Assembly (NCBI RefSeq): GCF_014799995.1
Contig: NZ_JAAVGY010000003.1
Coordinates: 1-64,000, forward strand
DNA from: Helicobacter sp.
GTDB taxonomy: Bacteria > Campylobacterota > Campylobacteria > Campylobacterales > Helicobacteraceae
Length of the DNA: 64,000 bases
Reading direction: 5' to 3'
Notes under the pieces: model-generated
The model's database searches: none
Seen by the model: only the letters and a program-made list of their open reading frames with translations
What the model was told of the DNA's origin: nothing
Shown here: piece by piece, positions 53,415 to 62,650 of the stretch
Position numbering within the stretch: the stretch's first letter is position 1
Layout of the letters: the number at the start of each line of letters is the position of its first letter
Translations under genes and position numbers: made by a program

Positions 53415-55118
53415 TTGAAAAATTTTTTTAAACATTTTTTTCCTTATGTCAAAAATTATAAATTATATTTTCTCTATGCTGTGATTGGCACAATTTTAGT
53501 TGCAGGCTCAACTGCTGCAAGTGCGTATCTTGTCAAGCCTGTTTTAGATGATATTTTTATTCAAAAAGATACCACAATGCTTCAGATTCTGCCCTTTTTG
53601 GTGGTATTGGCATATTTTGCTAAAGGTTCGGGGGCGTGGATTCAGAGTTATTTTATGAATTTCATAGGGCAAGACATTGTGCGCCAAATTAAAGAAATTC
53701 TTTTAAGCAGAATCTTGACTTTTGAAATGGATTTTTTTAATCGTTATCGCAAGGGAGAACTCATCTCACGCGTTATAGGCGATGTAGGTGCGATACAAAA
53801 TGCGGTTTCAAACTATTTTGTTGATGCAATTAAACACGGATTAACAATCATTGGGTTAATTGGTGTAACGATTTACCAAAGCCCAGAATTAGCGTTTTAT
53901 GGACTTGTTGTAATGCCTTTGGCTCTCTATCCTATCTCAAGAATCGCAAAGAGTATGCGCAAAAATTCTAAAAAACTACAAGAGAAAAATGCAGATTTGT
54001 CCTCTAAACTCATTGAGATTTTTAATAATGTGGAACTCATCAAGGTGAGTGCGGGCGAAAAAATAGAGTGTCAGCAGTTTGCAAATCAGAATAAAGAATG
54101 GTTTAAACTTTCAATGAAAACCGTGAGGGTTTCTGAACTCACTTCACCTTTAATGGAAACGATAGGTGCGATTGCGATTGCAGTCGTAATTGTGATTGGT
54201 GGATATAAAGTCATTGATGATGAGATTACTGCAGGGGCATTTTTTTCTTTTGTAACCGCGCTTTTTATGATTTATACACCTTTTAAGGCATTAAACAATC
54301 TTTATAGTAAAATTCAAATCGCTTTTGCTGCAAGTGATAGAATCCTTGAAATGCTGAATAGACGCCCAAGAATCCAAGATGGAGAAAAAAATTTAAAAGA
54401 ACAGATAAAAAAAGTTGCATTTAAGAATGTGGATTTGTTCTACCAAGAAAAGCAAGCGTTAAGCAATATTAATTTAGAAATTAAACTTGGAGAAAGTATC
54501 GCACTTGTGGGTAGTAGTGGAGGGGGTAAAAGCTCGTTGGTTAATCTGCTCTTGCGTCTTTATGAGCCAAATCGTGGAGAAGTGAGCATTAATGAGACAA
54601 ATATTCAGGAATTTACACAAGAGAGTTTGCGCTCAAAAATCGCGATTGTAACGCAGAGAATTTTTATTTTTAATGATAGTATTGCCCAAAACATTGCTTA
54701 TGGTAGTGAAATGGACGAAGAAAAAGTCAAGATTGCTTTGCAGCAAGCGAGAATCTTGGAATATGTGGAATCACTGCCAAATGGTATTCACACAATGTTA
54801 AATGAGTTTGGCGCAAATTTAAGCGGGGGTCAGCGTCAGAGAATCGCCATTGCGCGTGCGCTTTATAAGAATCCGGAAATTTTAATTTTAGATGAAGCCA
54901 CAAGTGCATTAGATAACAAAACAGAAGAAGAGTTTCGGGAAGCATTAAGTAATTTGCTTGCGGATAGGATTGTGATTATTATTGCTCATAGATTCTCAAC
55001 GGTCTCATTAGCGCAAAAAATCTATTTTTTCCAAAATGGAAAAATCATCGCCAATGGAACGCAAGCGGAATTGTTTGAAAAATGCGAATCCTTTAGAGAA
55101 TATTATAAAACTATTTAA
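53415..55118 (+). CDS. msbA: Lipid A export ABC transporter MsbA
   Basis: Half-transporter that flips lipid A-core across the inner membrane. Six N-terminal helices (about 15–300), then the ATPase: Walker A LVGSSGGGKSSL, signature LSGGQRQRIAIARAL, Walker B EILILDEATSALD, switch IIIAHRFST. It has 567 residues, the usual size. TTG start, supported by AAAGGAG (53401–53407) seven bases upstream. This fits the lipid A and LOS genes at 8–17 kb. Confidence 0.9.
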   Translation: MKNFFKHFFPYVKNYKLYFLYAVIGTILVAGSTAASAYLVKPVLDDIFIQKDTTMLQILPFLVVLAYFAKGSGAWIQSYFMNFIGQDIVRQIKEILLSRILTFEMDFFNRYRKGELISRVIGDVGAIQNAVSNYFVDAIKHGLTIIGLIGVTIYQSPELAFYGLVVMPLALYPISRIAKSMRKNSKKLQEKNADLSSKLIEIFNNVELIKVSAGEKIECQQFANQNKEWFKLSMKTVRVSELTSPLMETIGAIAIAVVIVIGGYKVIDDEITAGAFFSFVTALFMIYTPFKALNNLYSKIQIAFAASDRILEMLNRRPRIQDGEKNLKEQIKKVAFKNVDLFYQEKQALSNINLEIKLGESIALVGSSGGGKSSLVNLLLRLYEPNRGEVSINETNIQEFTQESLRSKIAIVTQRIFIFNDSIAQNIAYGSEMDEEKVKIALQQARILEYVESLPNGIHTMLNEFGANLSGGQRQRIAIARALYKNPEILILDEATSALDNKTEEEFREALSNLLADRIVIIIAHRFSTVSLAQKIYFFQNGKIIANGTQAELFEKCESFREYYKTI

Positions 55119-55138
55119 AACTTTTATGCGCTTTATGT

Positions 55139-55144
55139 TATAAT
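55139..55144 (+). promoter_or_regulatory. Extended -10 before cheV
   Basis: TATAAT preceded by TG one base upstream (55136–55137), in the gap after msbA, 30 bases before the cheV ATG. A close consensus match. Confidence 0.5.
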
Positions 55145-55174
55145 AGTGGAAATTTTTAAATTTAAGGTTTGGAA

Positions 55175-56134
55175 ATGTCAAATTTATCCAATGTTGATCA
55201 AATAACCAATCTACACAGAAACAACGAATTACAGCTCTTATGCTTTAGGCTTGAAAAAGATAAAGATTTGTATGCAGTCAATGTGTTTAAAATCCGTGAA
55301 GTTGTCAAATATCGTGGAGAAATCACGGTGGTTTCTCACGAGGGAAGCTCGTTGGTAGAGGGGCTGATTACAATTCGTGAGCTCACGATTCCTTTGATTG
55401 ATTTGCGTAAATGGTTTTATTATGATTCAAGAGATAAATCTAAAAATCTTGAACCTTATGCAATTACACGTAGTCCCGGCGATGACGAAGTGATTATGAT
55501 TTGCGAGTTTTCTAAATGGACGGTAGGGGTAAAAATCTATGAGGCAGATAGAATCCTAAACAAAAAATGGACAGAGATTGAACAAAGTGCAGGAATTGGT
55601 AATTCTGGATTAAATAGCAAACTCGTCAGCAGAACGCGTTATTTTGACGGACGTTTAGTGCAAGTAGTGGATATTGAAAAAATGCTTGTAGATGTATTCC
55701 CTTGGATTGAAACCGAGAAAAACGATGAAATGAATAAGATTAAGCAGATTATCACTAGCAAAGAAGTTTTACTCGCAGATGATTCTCCAAGTGTTATTAG
55801 AACAATGCAAAACATTCTTAAGAAAATCGGTGTGGAGCATAAGTCTTTTGTAAATGGGCAAAAACTACTAGATTATGTTTTCGCTGACGGGACAGATATT
55901 TCTAAAATCGGGATTATTATTACAGACTTGGAAATGCCAGAGGCAAGCGGGTTTGAAGTTATTAAACAAATCAAAGCCAATGCGCTCACCTCTAAGATTC
56001 CTGTTGTCGTCAATTCCTCTATGAGTGGAAGCAGTAATGAAGATATGGCGCGCTCATTGAATGCAGATGAATTTATTTCTAAATCCAATCCGGTAGAAGT
56101 AGAAGACGCTTTAAGACGTTTTATGCTGAAATAA
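55175..56134 (+). CDS. cheV: CheV-type chemotaxis coupling protein (CheW–receiver fusion)
   Basis: Links chemoreceptors to CheA and is modulated by phosphorylation. The CheW domain (about 15–175) has LLCFRLEKDKDLYAVNVFKI and LITIRELTIPLIDLR. The receiver (about 195–318) has LLADDSPSVIRTM, IITDLEMPEASG with phospho-acceptor D251 and the SK of FISKSNP. The ATG at 55175 is preferred over a TTG at 55169, with AAGG seven bases upstream. Helicobacter genomes carry several CheV paralogues. The message ends at a clear terminator. Confidence 0.92.
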   Translation: MSNLSNVDQITNLHRNNELQLLCFRLEKDKDLYAVNVFKIREVVKYRGEITVVSHEGSSLVEGLITIRELTIPLIDLRKWFYYDSRDKSKNLEPYAITRSPGDDEVIMICEFSKWTVGVKIYEADRILNKKWTEIEQSAGIGNSGLNSKLVSRTRYFDGRLVQVVDIEKMLVDVFPWIETEKNDEMNKIKQIITSKEVLLADDSPSVIRTMQNILKKIGVEHKSFVNGQKLLDYVFADGTDISKIGIIITDLEMPEASGFEVIKQIKANALTSKIPVVVNSSMSGSSNEDMARSLNADEFISKSNPVEVEDALRRFMLK

Positions 56135-56140
56135 CTCTCC

Positions 56141-56166
56141 TCAAGCCTTTGGGCTTGATTTCTTTT
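56141..56166 (+). terminator. Rho-independent terminator of cheV
   Basis: TCAAGCC and GGCTTGA form a perfect 7-bp stem with a TTTG loop, followed by TTTCTTTT. It starts seven bases after the cheV stop. The clearest intrinsic terminator in the window. Confidence 0.75.
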
Positions 56167-56227
56167 AATTTACTTTTTCTTTATTTTATCATCGTAGGAT
56201 TCTTATTATTTTTTGAGCGAAAACACT

Positions 56228-57316
56228 TTAAGAGATTTTGGGGAGAGAATCCTGCAAGGCAAATTCTCCAAAAGGCAAGATTTGGTAAGGTGTGCCTAAA
56301 TTCTCGCCCGATTCTTTATGGTTGAGTGTTAGGATTAAAAACGAATCGCAAAATTCACGCTCTTTGGTAATTTTATACAAACGTTTTTCAAGAATGGAGG
56401 GTTGAATGAAAGGCACACAAAGAATCCCAATAGAGAGATTGGGCAAATAAAAGTCTAGCTTATCGGTATAGAAGATTGTCTCTTTGAAATGATAGAGCAA
56501 TTCTAAAAATATCATATTTTCAAACAATAAGGCAAAATTCCGCTCATAAGAGATAGCGTTTTTAAGCGTAAAGTCCCAAAAGTATAATTTTTTGGGTGTG
56601 GATTCGTGTTCAAATTTCGTGAGCCAAAACAATATTTTGCTTGCATTTAAATCCTTGCAATATTCATAAAATCTGTCTTTTGAGAGTTTTCCCTCTTTTT
56701 TGAGTTTGGTAAAGATTTGGTGAATAGAGACTTTCTGCCCTAAATGCGAGATAAGATTTTGCAAAATCCAAAAATTACTAGAATCTCCAGCAAGAATCTT
56801 TAAAAATTCTCCTTTCTTGTATTCGTTTAAATGTTCTAGTAGATTACCGAATTTTAGATATAGGTTTAAACTCTCCTCCATAGGCATTTTACGCATTTTT
56901 GTCCATTCTTGGAAAGTAATAGGCGGAATCTCTAAGAGAGAATAATCCTTATGCGTCAAAGGGGATTGCGAAATGATTGTAATGTGTGGTGTATGGGTAA
57001 TGCAATCTAGTAGGGCAGGTGAAAAAAGAGAGGGGTTAAAATGGTCAATAATCAGAAGTTCAATCTTTTCTTGTTGGAGAAAACTTGGCAAGGATTCTAA
57101 AATTTTATGAGGATTTAGCCTAGAATCGTTTAGGTTTAAATACATTTTTTTGAATGTGTTAAATTCTGTCTGTGCGTAGTAATTCAAGATAGCTTCTGTC
57201 TTGCCAATGCCTCTTGCGCCATATACGCAGGTTTTTTTATCTAAAGTGAATGGTAGGTTGCGGTGAATTTTGCTTAAATGTTTAGGATAGGATTCCAAGA
57301 CTCTTTCTAATTCCAT
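56228..57316 (-). CDS. AAA-type ATPase of the DUF4143 kind
   Basis: A 362-residue protein. Walker A is YGARGIGKTEAIL (33–40), a Walker B-like strand is ELLIIDHFNPSL, then a helical middle and a C-terminal segment with a nuclease-like fold (FENMIFLELLYHFKETIFYTDKLDFYLPN), the layout of DUF4143-type ATPases. Many are of unknown role. It runs antisense to cheV and the two-component genes, with about 90 bases on either side. Codon use and composition look native. Confidence 0.65.
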   Translation of the reverse strand: MELERVLESYPKHLSKIHRNLPFTLDKKTCVYGARGIGKTEAILNYYAQTEFNTFKKMYLNLNDSRLNPHKILESLPSFLQQEKIELLIIDHFNPSLFSPALLDCITHTPHITIISQSPLTHKDYSLLEIPPITFQEWTKMRKMPMEESLNLYLKFGNLLEHLNEYKKGEFLKILAGDSSNFWILQNLISHLGQKVSIHQIFTKLKKEGKLSKDRFYEYCKDLNASKILFWLTKFEHESTPKKLYFWDFTLKNAISYERNFALLFENMIFLELLYHFKETIFYTDKLDFYLPNLSIGILCVPFIQPSILEKRLYKITKEREFCDSFLILTLNHKESGENLGTPYQILPFGEFALQDSLPKIS

Positions 57317-57385
57317 ACCACGCCTTTTTGTTTGAATCGCAAAATTATAACGTAAAGAAATTGGATTCGCACTCTTTGCTTGTGG

Positions 57386-57391
57386 TATAAT
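57386..57391 (+). promoter_or_regulatory. Extended -10 before the response regulator
   Basis: TATAAT preceded by TGTGG (TG one base before), 22 bases ahead of the ATG at 57413. AAAGGAAAAGA forms the ribosome-binding site. Confidence 0.5.
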
Positions 57392-57412
57392 CTTGCGGAT
57401 AAAAGGAAAAGA

Positions 57413-58090
57413 ATGAAAGCGAAAATTTTGCTACTTGAAGATGATATGGCTTTGCAAGAAATCATTGCGGAATGTTTAGAGGAAGAGGGATATTCCGTAG
57501 TATGCGTGAGCGATGGCATTGAGGCTGCTAATTTGGCTTATGAAGAGAAGTTTGATATTTTATTGCTTGATGTAATGGTTACGGGACAGAGTGGGTTTGA
57601 ATCCTTATGCGCGATTCGCAAAAGCGGCAAGGAAACGCCTGCTATCTTTATGACTGCTCTAAACTCACTAAAAGATTTGGAAGTTGGCTTCAAAAGCGGT
57701 TGTGATGATTACTTGCGCAAACCCTTTGAATTATCCGAATTGCTCCTTAGGATTGAGGCGCAACTGAAGCGAAGCAAGAAACTAGAAGTTTTTGAACTTG
57801 AAAATGGATATTGCTTTGATTGTACGGAGGAGATTCTCTATCATCAAGGGGTAATGGTGAAGATTTCACCTAAAGAAAGGGAATTGTTAAAGATTCTATT
57901 GCAAAGTAAGGGGCATTTTGTCCCTTTAGAGCAAATTTATTCTGCTCTTTGGGGCTATGATGAAGAGCCAAGCGAGATGAGTTTGCGTGTCTATATTAAG
58001 AATCTGCGTCAAATCGTTGGCAAGGATAATATTTTGACAAGGCGCGGTGAGGGATACTGCTATCAGCCCGCACATACAAGGAAAATGTAG
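57413..58090 (+). CDS. OmpR-family response regulator (CrdR/RacR-like)
   Basis: A 225-residue regulator. The receiver domain has LLLEDD, the phospho-acceptor D53 (LLLDVMV) and K103 (RKPF). The winged-helix DNA-binding domain (about 125–220) has [12 protein letters not shown] and [14 protein letters not shown]…[11 protein letters not shown] 57413 is chosen with AAAGG upstream. The cognate kinase begins two bases after its stop. It resembles the H. pylori CrdRS (copper) pair but orthology is not established. Confidence 0.9.
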   Translation: MKAKILLLEDDMALQEIIAECLEEEGYSVVCVSDGIEAANLAYEEKFDILLLDVMVTGQSGFESLCAIRKSGKETPAIFMTALNSLKDLEVGFKSGCDDYLRKPFELSELLLRIEAQLKRSKKLEVFELENGYCFDCTEEILYHQGVMVKISPKERELLKILLQSKGHFVPLEQIYSALWGYDEEPSEMSLRVYIKNLRQIVGKDNILTRRGEGYCYQPAHTRKM

Positions 58091-58092
58091 CA

Positions 58093-59364
58093 ATGGAGGC
58101 AAGAGGGACGGCTTTAAAGATTCTCGCACTTTATGTCCTGACAAGTTGTGTCTTTTTGGGCATTGTTTTTTATGGTTGGTATCAAAAAGAAAAATCGGGT
58201 ATTTTGGAATCCAAAGCGATAATATTGCGTGAGAATGCGCATACATTGGTGATGAATCTTTATGAAAAATTACAAATGGAGACGACACAAGAGATTCAAA
58301 GCCTTTTTTCTCAAACCTCACAAGAATTTCAGATTCCCTTTATGATGCTAACACATAGGGGAGAGATTATCTTTAGCTCTTTAGATGAGGAAAAAAGTCA
58401 AGAGGAAATCAACGCGATTCTGTATGTACAGGGGGAATCGGTGAGATTTTTTAAAAATGATAGAATCGTGGTTTTGGGCGATACGATGATTTTGGTTACA
58501 CACCATATTGGTAAGTCATTTTGGTATCTTTTAGACCAAGAATTGAAACTAAATTTTGATTCTCCAGCGAAAGGAAGAATTTATTTAGTGCTTTTCTCTA
58601 ATGGAATCCAAACAGAGATTTATAAGACTTTGGGAATGATTTTTGGAAGTTTTTTTGTCGTGCTCATTGCAATGGGTATCATAGCGTATTTTTTGGTATC
58701 TTTGTCTTTGAAGCCTTTGCGCGAAAAAATTTCATCACTAGATGCTTTTATCAAAGATTCTACCCACGAGATTAATACGCCTTTGAGCGTAATTTTGATG
58801 AGCATTGAACGAATCAAGCCTAATGAATTGACGCCCTCACAATGTCAAAAGTTTGAACGCATTAAGTTTGCGGCGCAAATATTAGGGAGAATCTATCAAG
58901 ATTTGTTGTTTTATAACTTTGATGCAGCGAAAGAATTGAATCTTGAGAAGATTGAAATGTCGCAATTGATTGAGGAGCGTATTGCTTATTTTCAACCCTT
59001 TTTCAAAAAGAAAAATATTGAAATTCTTGTAGATAACGAGGCAAAAAGCTTGTTAGAGGCAAATTATAGCCGTATCGCGAGAGTGGTGGATAATTTGCTA
59101 GGCAATGCGTTGAAATATACTTCTAGCGGGGGATTTGTCAAAGTGAGTTTAAAAGAAAAGAGTTTGAGGATTCAAGATAATGGCTGTGGAATCAAAAAAG
59201 AGAATTTGGATAGGATTTTTGAACGTTATTATCGTGATAATTCGCATCAAGGGGGATTTGGCATTGGGCTTGCCCTTGTAAAGCAAATTTGTCAAATCTA
59301 CCATATTCAGATTGTTTGCAAGAGCCAAGAGGGAGAGGGAAGCGAATTTATCTTGAATTGGTAA
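58093..59364 (+). CDS. Sensor histidine kinase paired with the OmpR-type regulator
   Basis: A 423-residue kinase. TM1 (about 7–28), a periplasmic domain of about 145 residues, TM2 (about 175–200), then the H-box [18 protein letters not shown] with H225 and HATPase motifs ([36 protein letters not shown]). Its gene follows the regulator by two bases. The periplasmic sensor has no recognisable motif. The 3' side borders a dead gene. Confidence 0.9.
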   Translation: MEARGTALKILALYVLTSCVFLGIVFYGWYQKEKSGILESKAIILRENAHTLVMNLYEKLQMETTQEIQSLFSQTSQEFQIPFMMLTHRGEIIFSSLDEEKSQEEINAILYVQGESVRFFKNDRIVVLGDTMILVTHHIGKSFWYLLDQELKLNFDSPAKGRIYLVLFSNGIQTEIYKTLGMIFGSFFVVLIAMGIIAYFLVSLSLKPLREKISSLDAFIKDSTHEINTPLSVILMSIERIKPNELTPSQCQKFERIKFAAQILGRIYQDLLFYNFDAAKELNLEKIEMSQLIEERIAYFQPFFKKKNIEILVDNEAKSLLEANYSRIARVVDNLLGNALKYTSSGGFVKVSLKEKSLRIQDNGCGIKKENLDRIFERYYRDNSHQGGFGIGLALVKQICQIYHIQIVCKSQEGEGSEFILNW

Positions 59365-59449
59365 TATTTTGCCAAAACTTGATATTTTTCTTTTTAAAGC
59401 AGATTGCGTACGACCTATCTATTTGGAATCTCGCTCTTTAATAGGATTA

Positions 59450-59795
59450 GAAAGGTATATGGCGAGTGTGCGGGGGGGGGGGGATTTGTCTGCTATATTT
59501 AAAATCCTCTTAATCAAGGACTTGGAAGTAAAGACGAAATCCTAAAAATAAGATTTATGGGAGCGTCTTTCTTCTATAACAACATTAGATGAGTTTGTGC
59601 GAGAAAATAAGTTAGAAGTGGGTTTTATTAAGGTTGATATTGAGGGCTTTGAACAGGATAAAAGGAATTAGAGAGACGATAGAATCGCAAAAACCAGCAA
59701 TGCTGCTTAGTATTTATGGTATCGGTTTAAGATTGTAAAACCTATAGATTATACGATAAGCATAGAGACTGCATTGTTTTGTGAAGTAGTATGGA
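59450..59795 (+). pseudogene. Decayed FkbM-family methyltransferase gene with a 12-G tract
   Basis: Several frames hold pieces of one FkbM-type protein: YMASVRGGGDLSAIF across the tract, NPLNQGLGSKDEIL, TTLDEFVRENKLEVGFIKV followed by DIEGFEQ, GIRETIESQKPAMLLSIYG and FKIVKPIDYTISIETALFCE. The TLDEF and FIKVDIEGFE motifs are diagnostic. At least three frameshifts and deletions, and no 5' end, show it is dead. FkbM genes are common phase-variable genes in this group. It sits between the histidine kinase and leuC next to the repeats. Confidence 0.75.
59472..59483 (+). repeat. Poly-G tract (12 G) in the FkbM remnant
   Basis: Twelve G after GTGTGC and before ATTTGTC. It is in frame with the local FkbM fragment on both sides. 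With the gene already broken elsewhere it no longer switches anything. It shows that contingency genes existed here. Confidence 0.95.
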
Positions 59796-59880
59796 TTTTG
59801 GAATCTTCGCTGCTTTGTTTGCGAGAGTATGTAGTATTTGTAGCAATCTATAATCTTGTATACTTTGCGATTCTCCATTT

Positions 59881-60070
59881 GTCATTGCGAGGAATGGAAT
59901 GACGAAGCAAACCATAATCTAAAATCTCGTCTTTAAATTTTAAGATTCTATTGTAAAAGTTTCTGTATCTAAAATTATAGATTGCTACGCCGATAAATCG
60001 GCTTGCAATGACAAAAGAGTAGAATCTGCTTATAAATTGCCACAGCCTTTTACAAAGGCTTCGCAATGAC
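59881..60070. repeat. Cluster of three intergenic palindrome-like repeats before leuC
   Basis: Elements at 59881–59920 (GTCATTGCGAGGAATG … CGAAGCAAACCAT), 59981–60012 (ATTGCTAC, core CCGAT/ATCGG, GCAATGAC) and 60036–60070 (ATTGCCAC, core AGCCTTT/AAAGGCT, GCAATGAC). The last two cores equal those at 51309–51340 and 51258–51292, but in the opposite order. No gene is seen in this gap. Confidence 0.75.
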
Positions 60071-60113
60071 GATGAGAATGGATTACCGCAACCAAAGGTT
60101 TATTTGTGGAATC

Positions 60114-61379
60114 TCAAAGTCTAGGGTCGGCAATTTTGCCTACAATAGCACTTTTGGCAGCCACGGCGGAATTTGCAAGATAGACTTCAGAATTTCGTGC
60201 GCCCATTCTACCCACAAAGTTACGATTCGTGGTAGAGACACAACGTTCCTTGTCTCCCAAGATTCCCATATATCCACCGAGGCACGCACCACAAGTTGGG
60301 TTTGAAATCAGCGCACCCGCTTCTAGTAGAGCGTCAATATAACCTAATTTATGCGCTTCTTTGTAGATTTGTTGTGTGCCCGGTGTAATAATGAGGCGGA
60401 CATCGGAATGAACCTTATTGCCCTTTAGAATCTCACTTGCGATTCTTAAATCACTCAAGCGACCATTGGTACAACTACCAATGAAAACTTGGTCAATTTT
60501 TAAGTCGTCTTTGACGGCTTGGGAAATGCTTTTGCCATTGCTCGGGAGATAGGGATAGGCGACAAGAGGCTCTAATTTGCTAATATCAATCGTGAGCGTG
60601 CGTGTATAATGCGCATCCGCGTCAGAGAAAAATTCTTTTGGTTTCGCGCGCAAGCTCGGACGACTTGCTAAAAACTCACGTGTGATAGAATCCGGAGCAA
60701 TGATTCCATTTTTTGCTCCCGCCTCAATCACCATATTACAAAGCGAAAATCTATCGTCCATAGAGAGATATGCGATTCCCTCGCCACAAAATTCAAGTGT
60801 TTGGTATAAAGCACCATCTACGCCAATTTGGCGGATAATTTCTAGGATTAAGTCTTTGCCATAGATATGTTGTGCGGGTTTGCCTACAAACTCTACTTTG
60901 ATTGCGCTTGGGACTTTAAACCAATTTTTGCCTGTAATCATAGCATAAGCCAAATCGGTGCTTCCCATACCTGTGCTAAATGCGCCTAAAGCCCCGTGTG
61001 TGCAGGTATGAGAATCCGCTCCGATGATGACATCTCCACTGACAACTAAGCCTTTTTCTGGAAGTAGGGCGTGTTCAATCCCCATATCTCTTTCGTCAAA
61101 ATAATATTTGAGTTGGTGTTTTTTGGCGAAGTCCCGACTGATTCGCGCTTGATTCGCACTCGCAATGTCTTTTGCGGGAATGTAGTGGTCCATCACTATG
61201 CAGAATCCATCGGGATTTGCAAGCTTTTGCGCTCCGCTTTCTTCATAAGCGTGAATGGAAAGGGGTGTCGTAATGTCATTACCAATAATCATATCAATAG
61301 GAGAATCAACGATTTCTCCTGCATAAACGGCTTTGCCAATATGGTCTGAAAAGATTTTTTCTGTCATTGTTTGTCCCAT
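60114..61379 (-). CDS. leuC: 3-isopropylmalate dehydratase large subunit
   Basis: Aconitase-family enzyme of leucine synthesis with a [4Fe-4S] cluster. It has 421 residues. VDSPIDMIIGNDITTPLSI, GADSHTCTHGALGAFSTGMGS, GSCTNGR and NPTCGACLG carry the cluster cysteines. The ATG at 61379 has AAAGGAG six bases upstream. leuD is not in the window. It is the last gene of the minus-strand operon that begins with a YfgM-like gene. Confidence 0.95.
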   Translation of the reverse strand: MGQTMTEKIFSDHIGKAVYAGEIVDSPIDMIIGNDITTPLSIHAYEESGAQKLANPDGFCIVMDHYIPAKDIASANQARISRDFAKKHQLKYYFDERDMGIEHALLPEKGLVVSGDVIIGADSHTCTHGALGAFSTGMGSTDLAYAMITGKNWFKVPSAIKVEFVGKPAQHIYGKDLILEIIRQIGVDGALYQTLEFCGEGIAYLSMDDRFSLCNMVIEAGAKNGIIAPDSITREFLASRPSLRAKPKEFFSDADAHYTRTLTIDISKLEPLVAYPYLPSNGKSISQAVKDDLKIDQVFIGSCTNGRLSDLRIASEILKGNKVHSDVRLIITPGTQQIYKEAHKLGYIDALLEAGALISNPTCGACLGGYMGILGDKERCVSTTNRNFVGRMGARNSEVYLANSAVAAKSAIVGKIADPRL

Positions 61380-61393
61380 TTTAACTCCTTTAT

Positions 61394-62008
61394 TTAAGAT
61401 TGGATTTGTGTTTTGAAATAATTTTGAATCTTTAAAATCTCAAGCTTTTGTGCATAAAAGCTATTGGGATTTGCCACCAAGTAAGCACTGATTTCCATAA
61501 TGGTTTCGTCAATTTTGAGATTGTTTTGGCGCATTGTATCGCCTGTTTCTACTAAATCCACGATTGCGTCTGCCATACCCACAAGAGGAGCTAGCTCAAT
61601 AGAACCATAGAGCTTGATAATCTCTACAGTGATAGCCTTTTTGGCAAAAAAACTTTTGGTAATATTAACCATTTTCGTTGCGATTCTTAGGTTTGGGTTA
61701 GAAAAGTCTAATGTGTAATGATTGGGAGAGCCAATCGCGATTTTGCATTTGCCAAACCCCAAGTCTAGCAGACGCACAAGCGAGCTTTGCTGCTCTTCTA
61801 AAACATCTAATCCCACCACACCAATATCCGCAGCTCCTCGTTCCACATAGACGGGCACATCTTGATTGCGCACGAGCATAAATTCAAAATTGCCTTTGGT
61901 TAAGATGAGTTTGCGGTCTTCAAAATGAAGCGGCGCACCCACGAATTTTTCAAAAATCGCAAGTGTTTGTTCCGCAATTCTACCTTTAGGCAATGCAACC
62001 TTTATCAT
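61394..62008 (-). CDS. hisG: ATP phosphoribosyltransferase HisG, short form
   Basis: First enzyme of histidine synthesis. It has 204 residues (MIKVALPKGRIAEQTLAIFEKF, LTKGNFEFMLVRNQDVPVYVERGAADIGVVGLD, IELAPLVGMADAIVDLVETGDTM). It lacks the C-terminal ACT-like regulatory domain, so it is the HisG-S type, which normally needs the HisZ partner; hisZ is not in the window. It overlaps coaX by 4 bases and leuC follows 14 bases later. Confidence 0.95.
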   Translation of the reverse strand: MIKVALPKGRIAEQTLAIFEKFVGAPLHFEDRKLILTKGNFEFMLVRNQDVPVYVERGAADIGVVGLDVLEEQQSSLVRLLDLGFGKCKIAIGSPNHYTLDFSNPNLRIATKMVNITKSFFAKKAITVEIIKLYGSIELAPLVGMADAIVDLVETGDTMRQNNLKIDETIMEISAYLVANPNSFYAQKLEILKIQNYFKTQIQS

Positions 62009-62643
62009 ACATAAATTCCTTGTGAGGTGAAGTTCTCATTAATGGCTTTTTGCATTCCTTTAAAGACAAGTAAGTCATCATAAAAACAATCTTTAAAGAA
62101 TCTTGAAAGAAATTTGCCATCACCACCTGTGAAATGGATTTTTTTGTTTTTAGAGGTGTTTTTGAGCATTAAAATGATAGAGTTTAGCATTCCATAGCTC
62201 ACAGCGTCTCTTGTGTTTTGGGGAAAGGTATTCAAATCTACACCCAAATTCATCTCACAATCTAATACAGAAATACTGCTAAACATTTTGCGATATTGTG
62301 TGATTCCGGGCATAATAAAGCCTCCTAAGTGAATGCCTTGCTGCATTACATCTATGGTGAGAGCACTTCCTGCATCTACAATAACGCCATCATTGATAGC
62401 CTTGCAAGCCGCGATTCTGTCAATCCCTAAGCCTTTGTAAGTCGTATCAATATTGACATAAGGCGTCAAATCAAAACAGCGAGGGTGTGCGTAGAGTAAG
62501 GCATTGGTAGAATCTTCATTGACGCTAATATACATAATGAGCTCTTTAGAGTCTTTTGGAGTTAGTTTGTTTTTCTCCTCTTTCCAGATTCTACCGCGAT
62601 AATAAAAATGCAAAAAGGTATTGCCAATATCACAGAGAATCAT
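62005..62643 (-). CDS. coaX: Type III pantothenate kinase CoaX
   Basis: First step of CoA synthesis. It has 212 residues with the ASKHA fold: ILCDIGNTFLHFYY, GLGIDRIAACKA, VIVDAGSALTIDVM, GGFIMPGI, TRDAVSYGMLNS and FTGGDGKFLS. The gene overlaps hisG. H. pylori also uses CoaX. Confidence 0.92.
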   Translation of the reverse strand: MILCDIGNTFLHFYYRGRIWKEEKNKLTPKDSKELIMYISVNEDSTNALLYAHPRCFDLTPYVNIDTTYKGLGIDRIAACKAINDGVIVDAGSALTIDVMQQGIHLGGFIMPGITQYRKMFSSISVLDCEMNLGVDLNTFPQNTRDAVSYGMLNSIILMLKNTSKNKKIHFTGGDGKFLSRFFKDCFYDDLLVFKGMQKAINENFTSQGIYV

Positions 62644-62650
62644 TGCGCCT

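Noticed and set aside
57414..59364. Firm naming of the two-component pair as crdRS
   Set aside because: Only general OmpR/HK features are visible; no copper-resistance genes adjoin, so the symbol was left empty.
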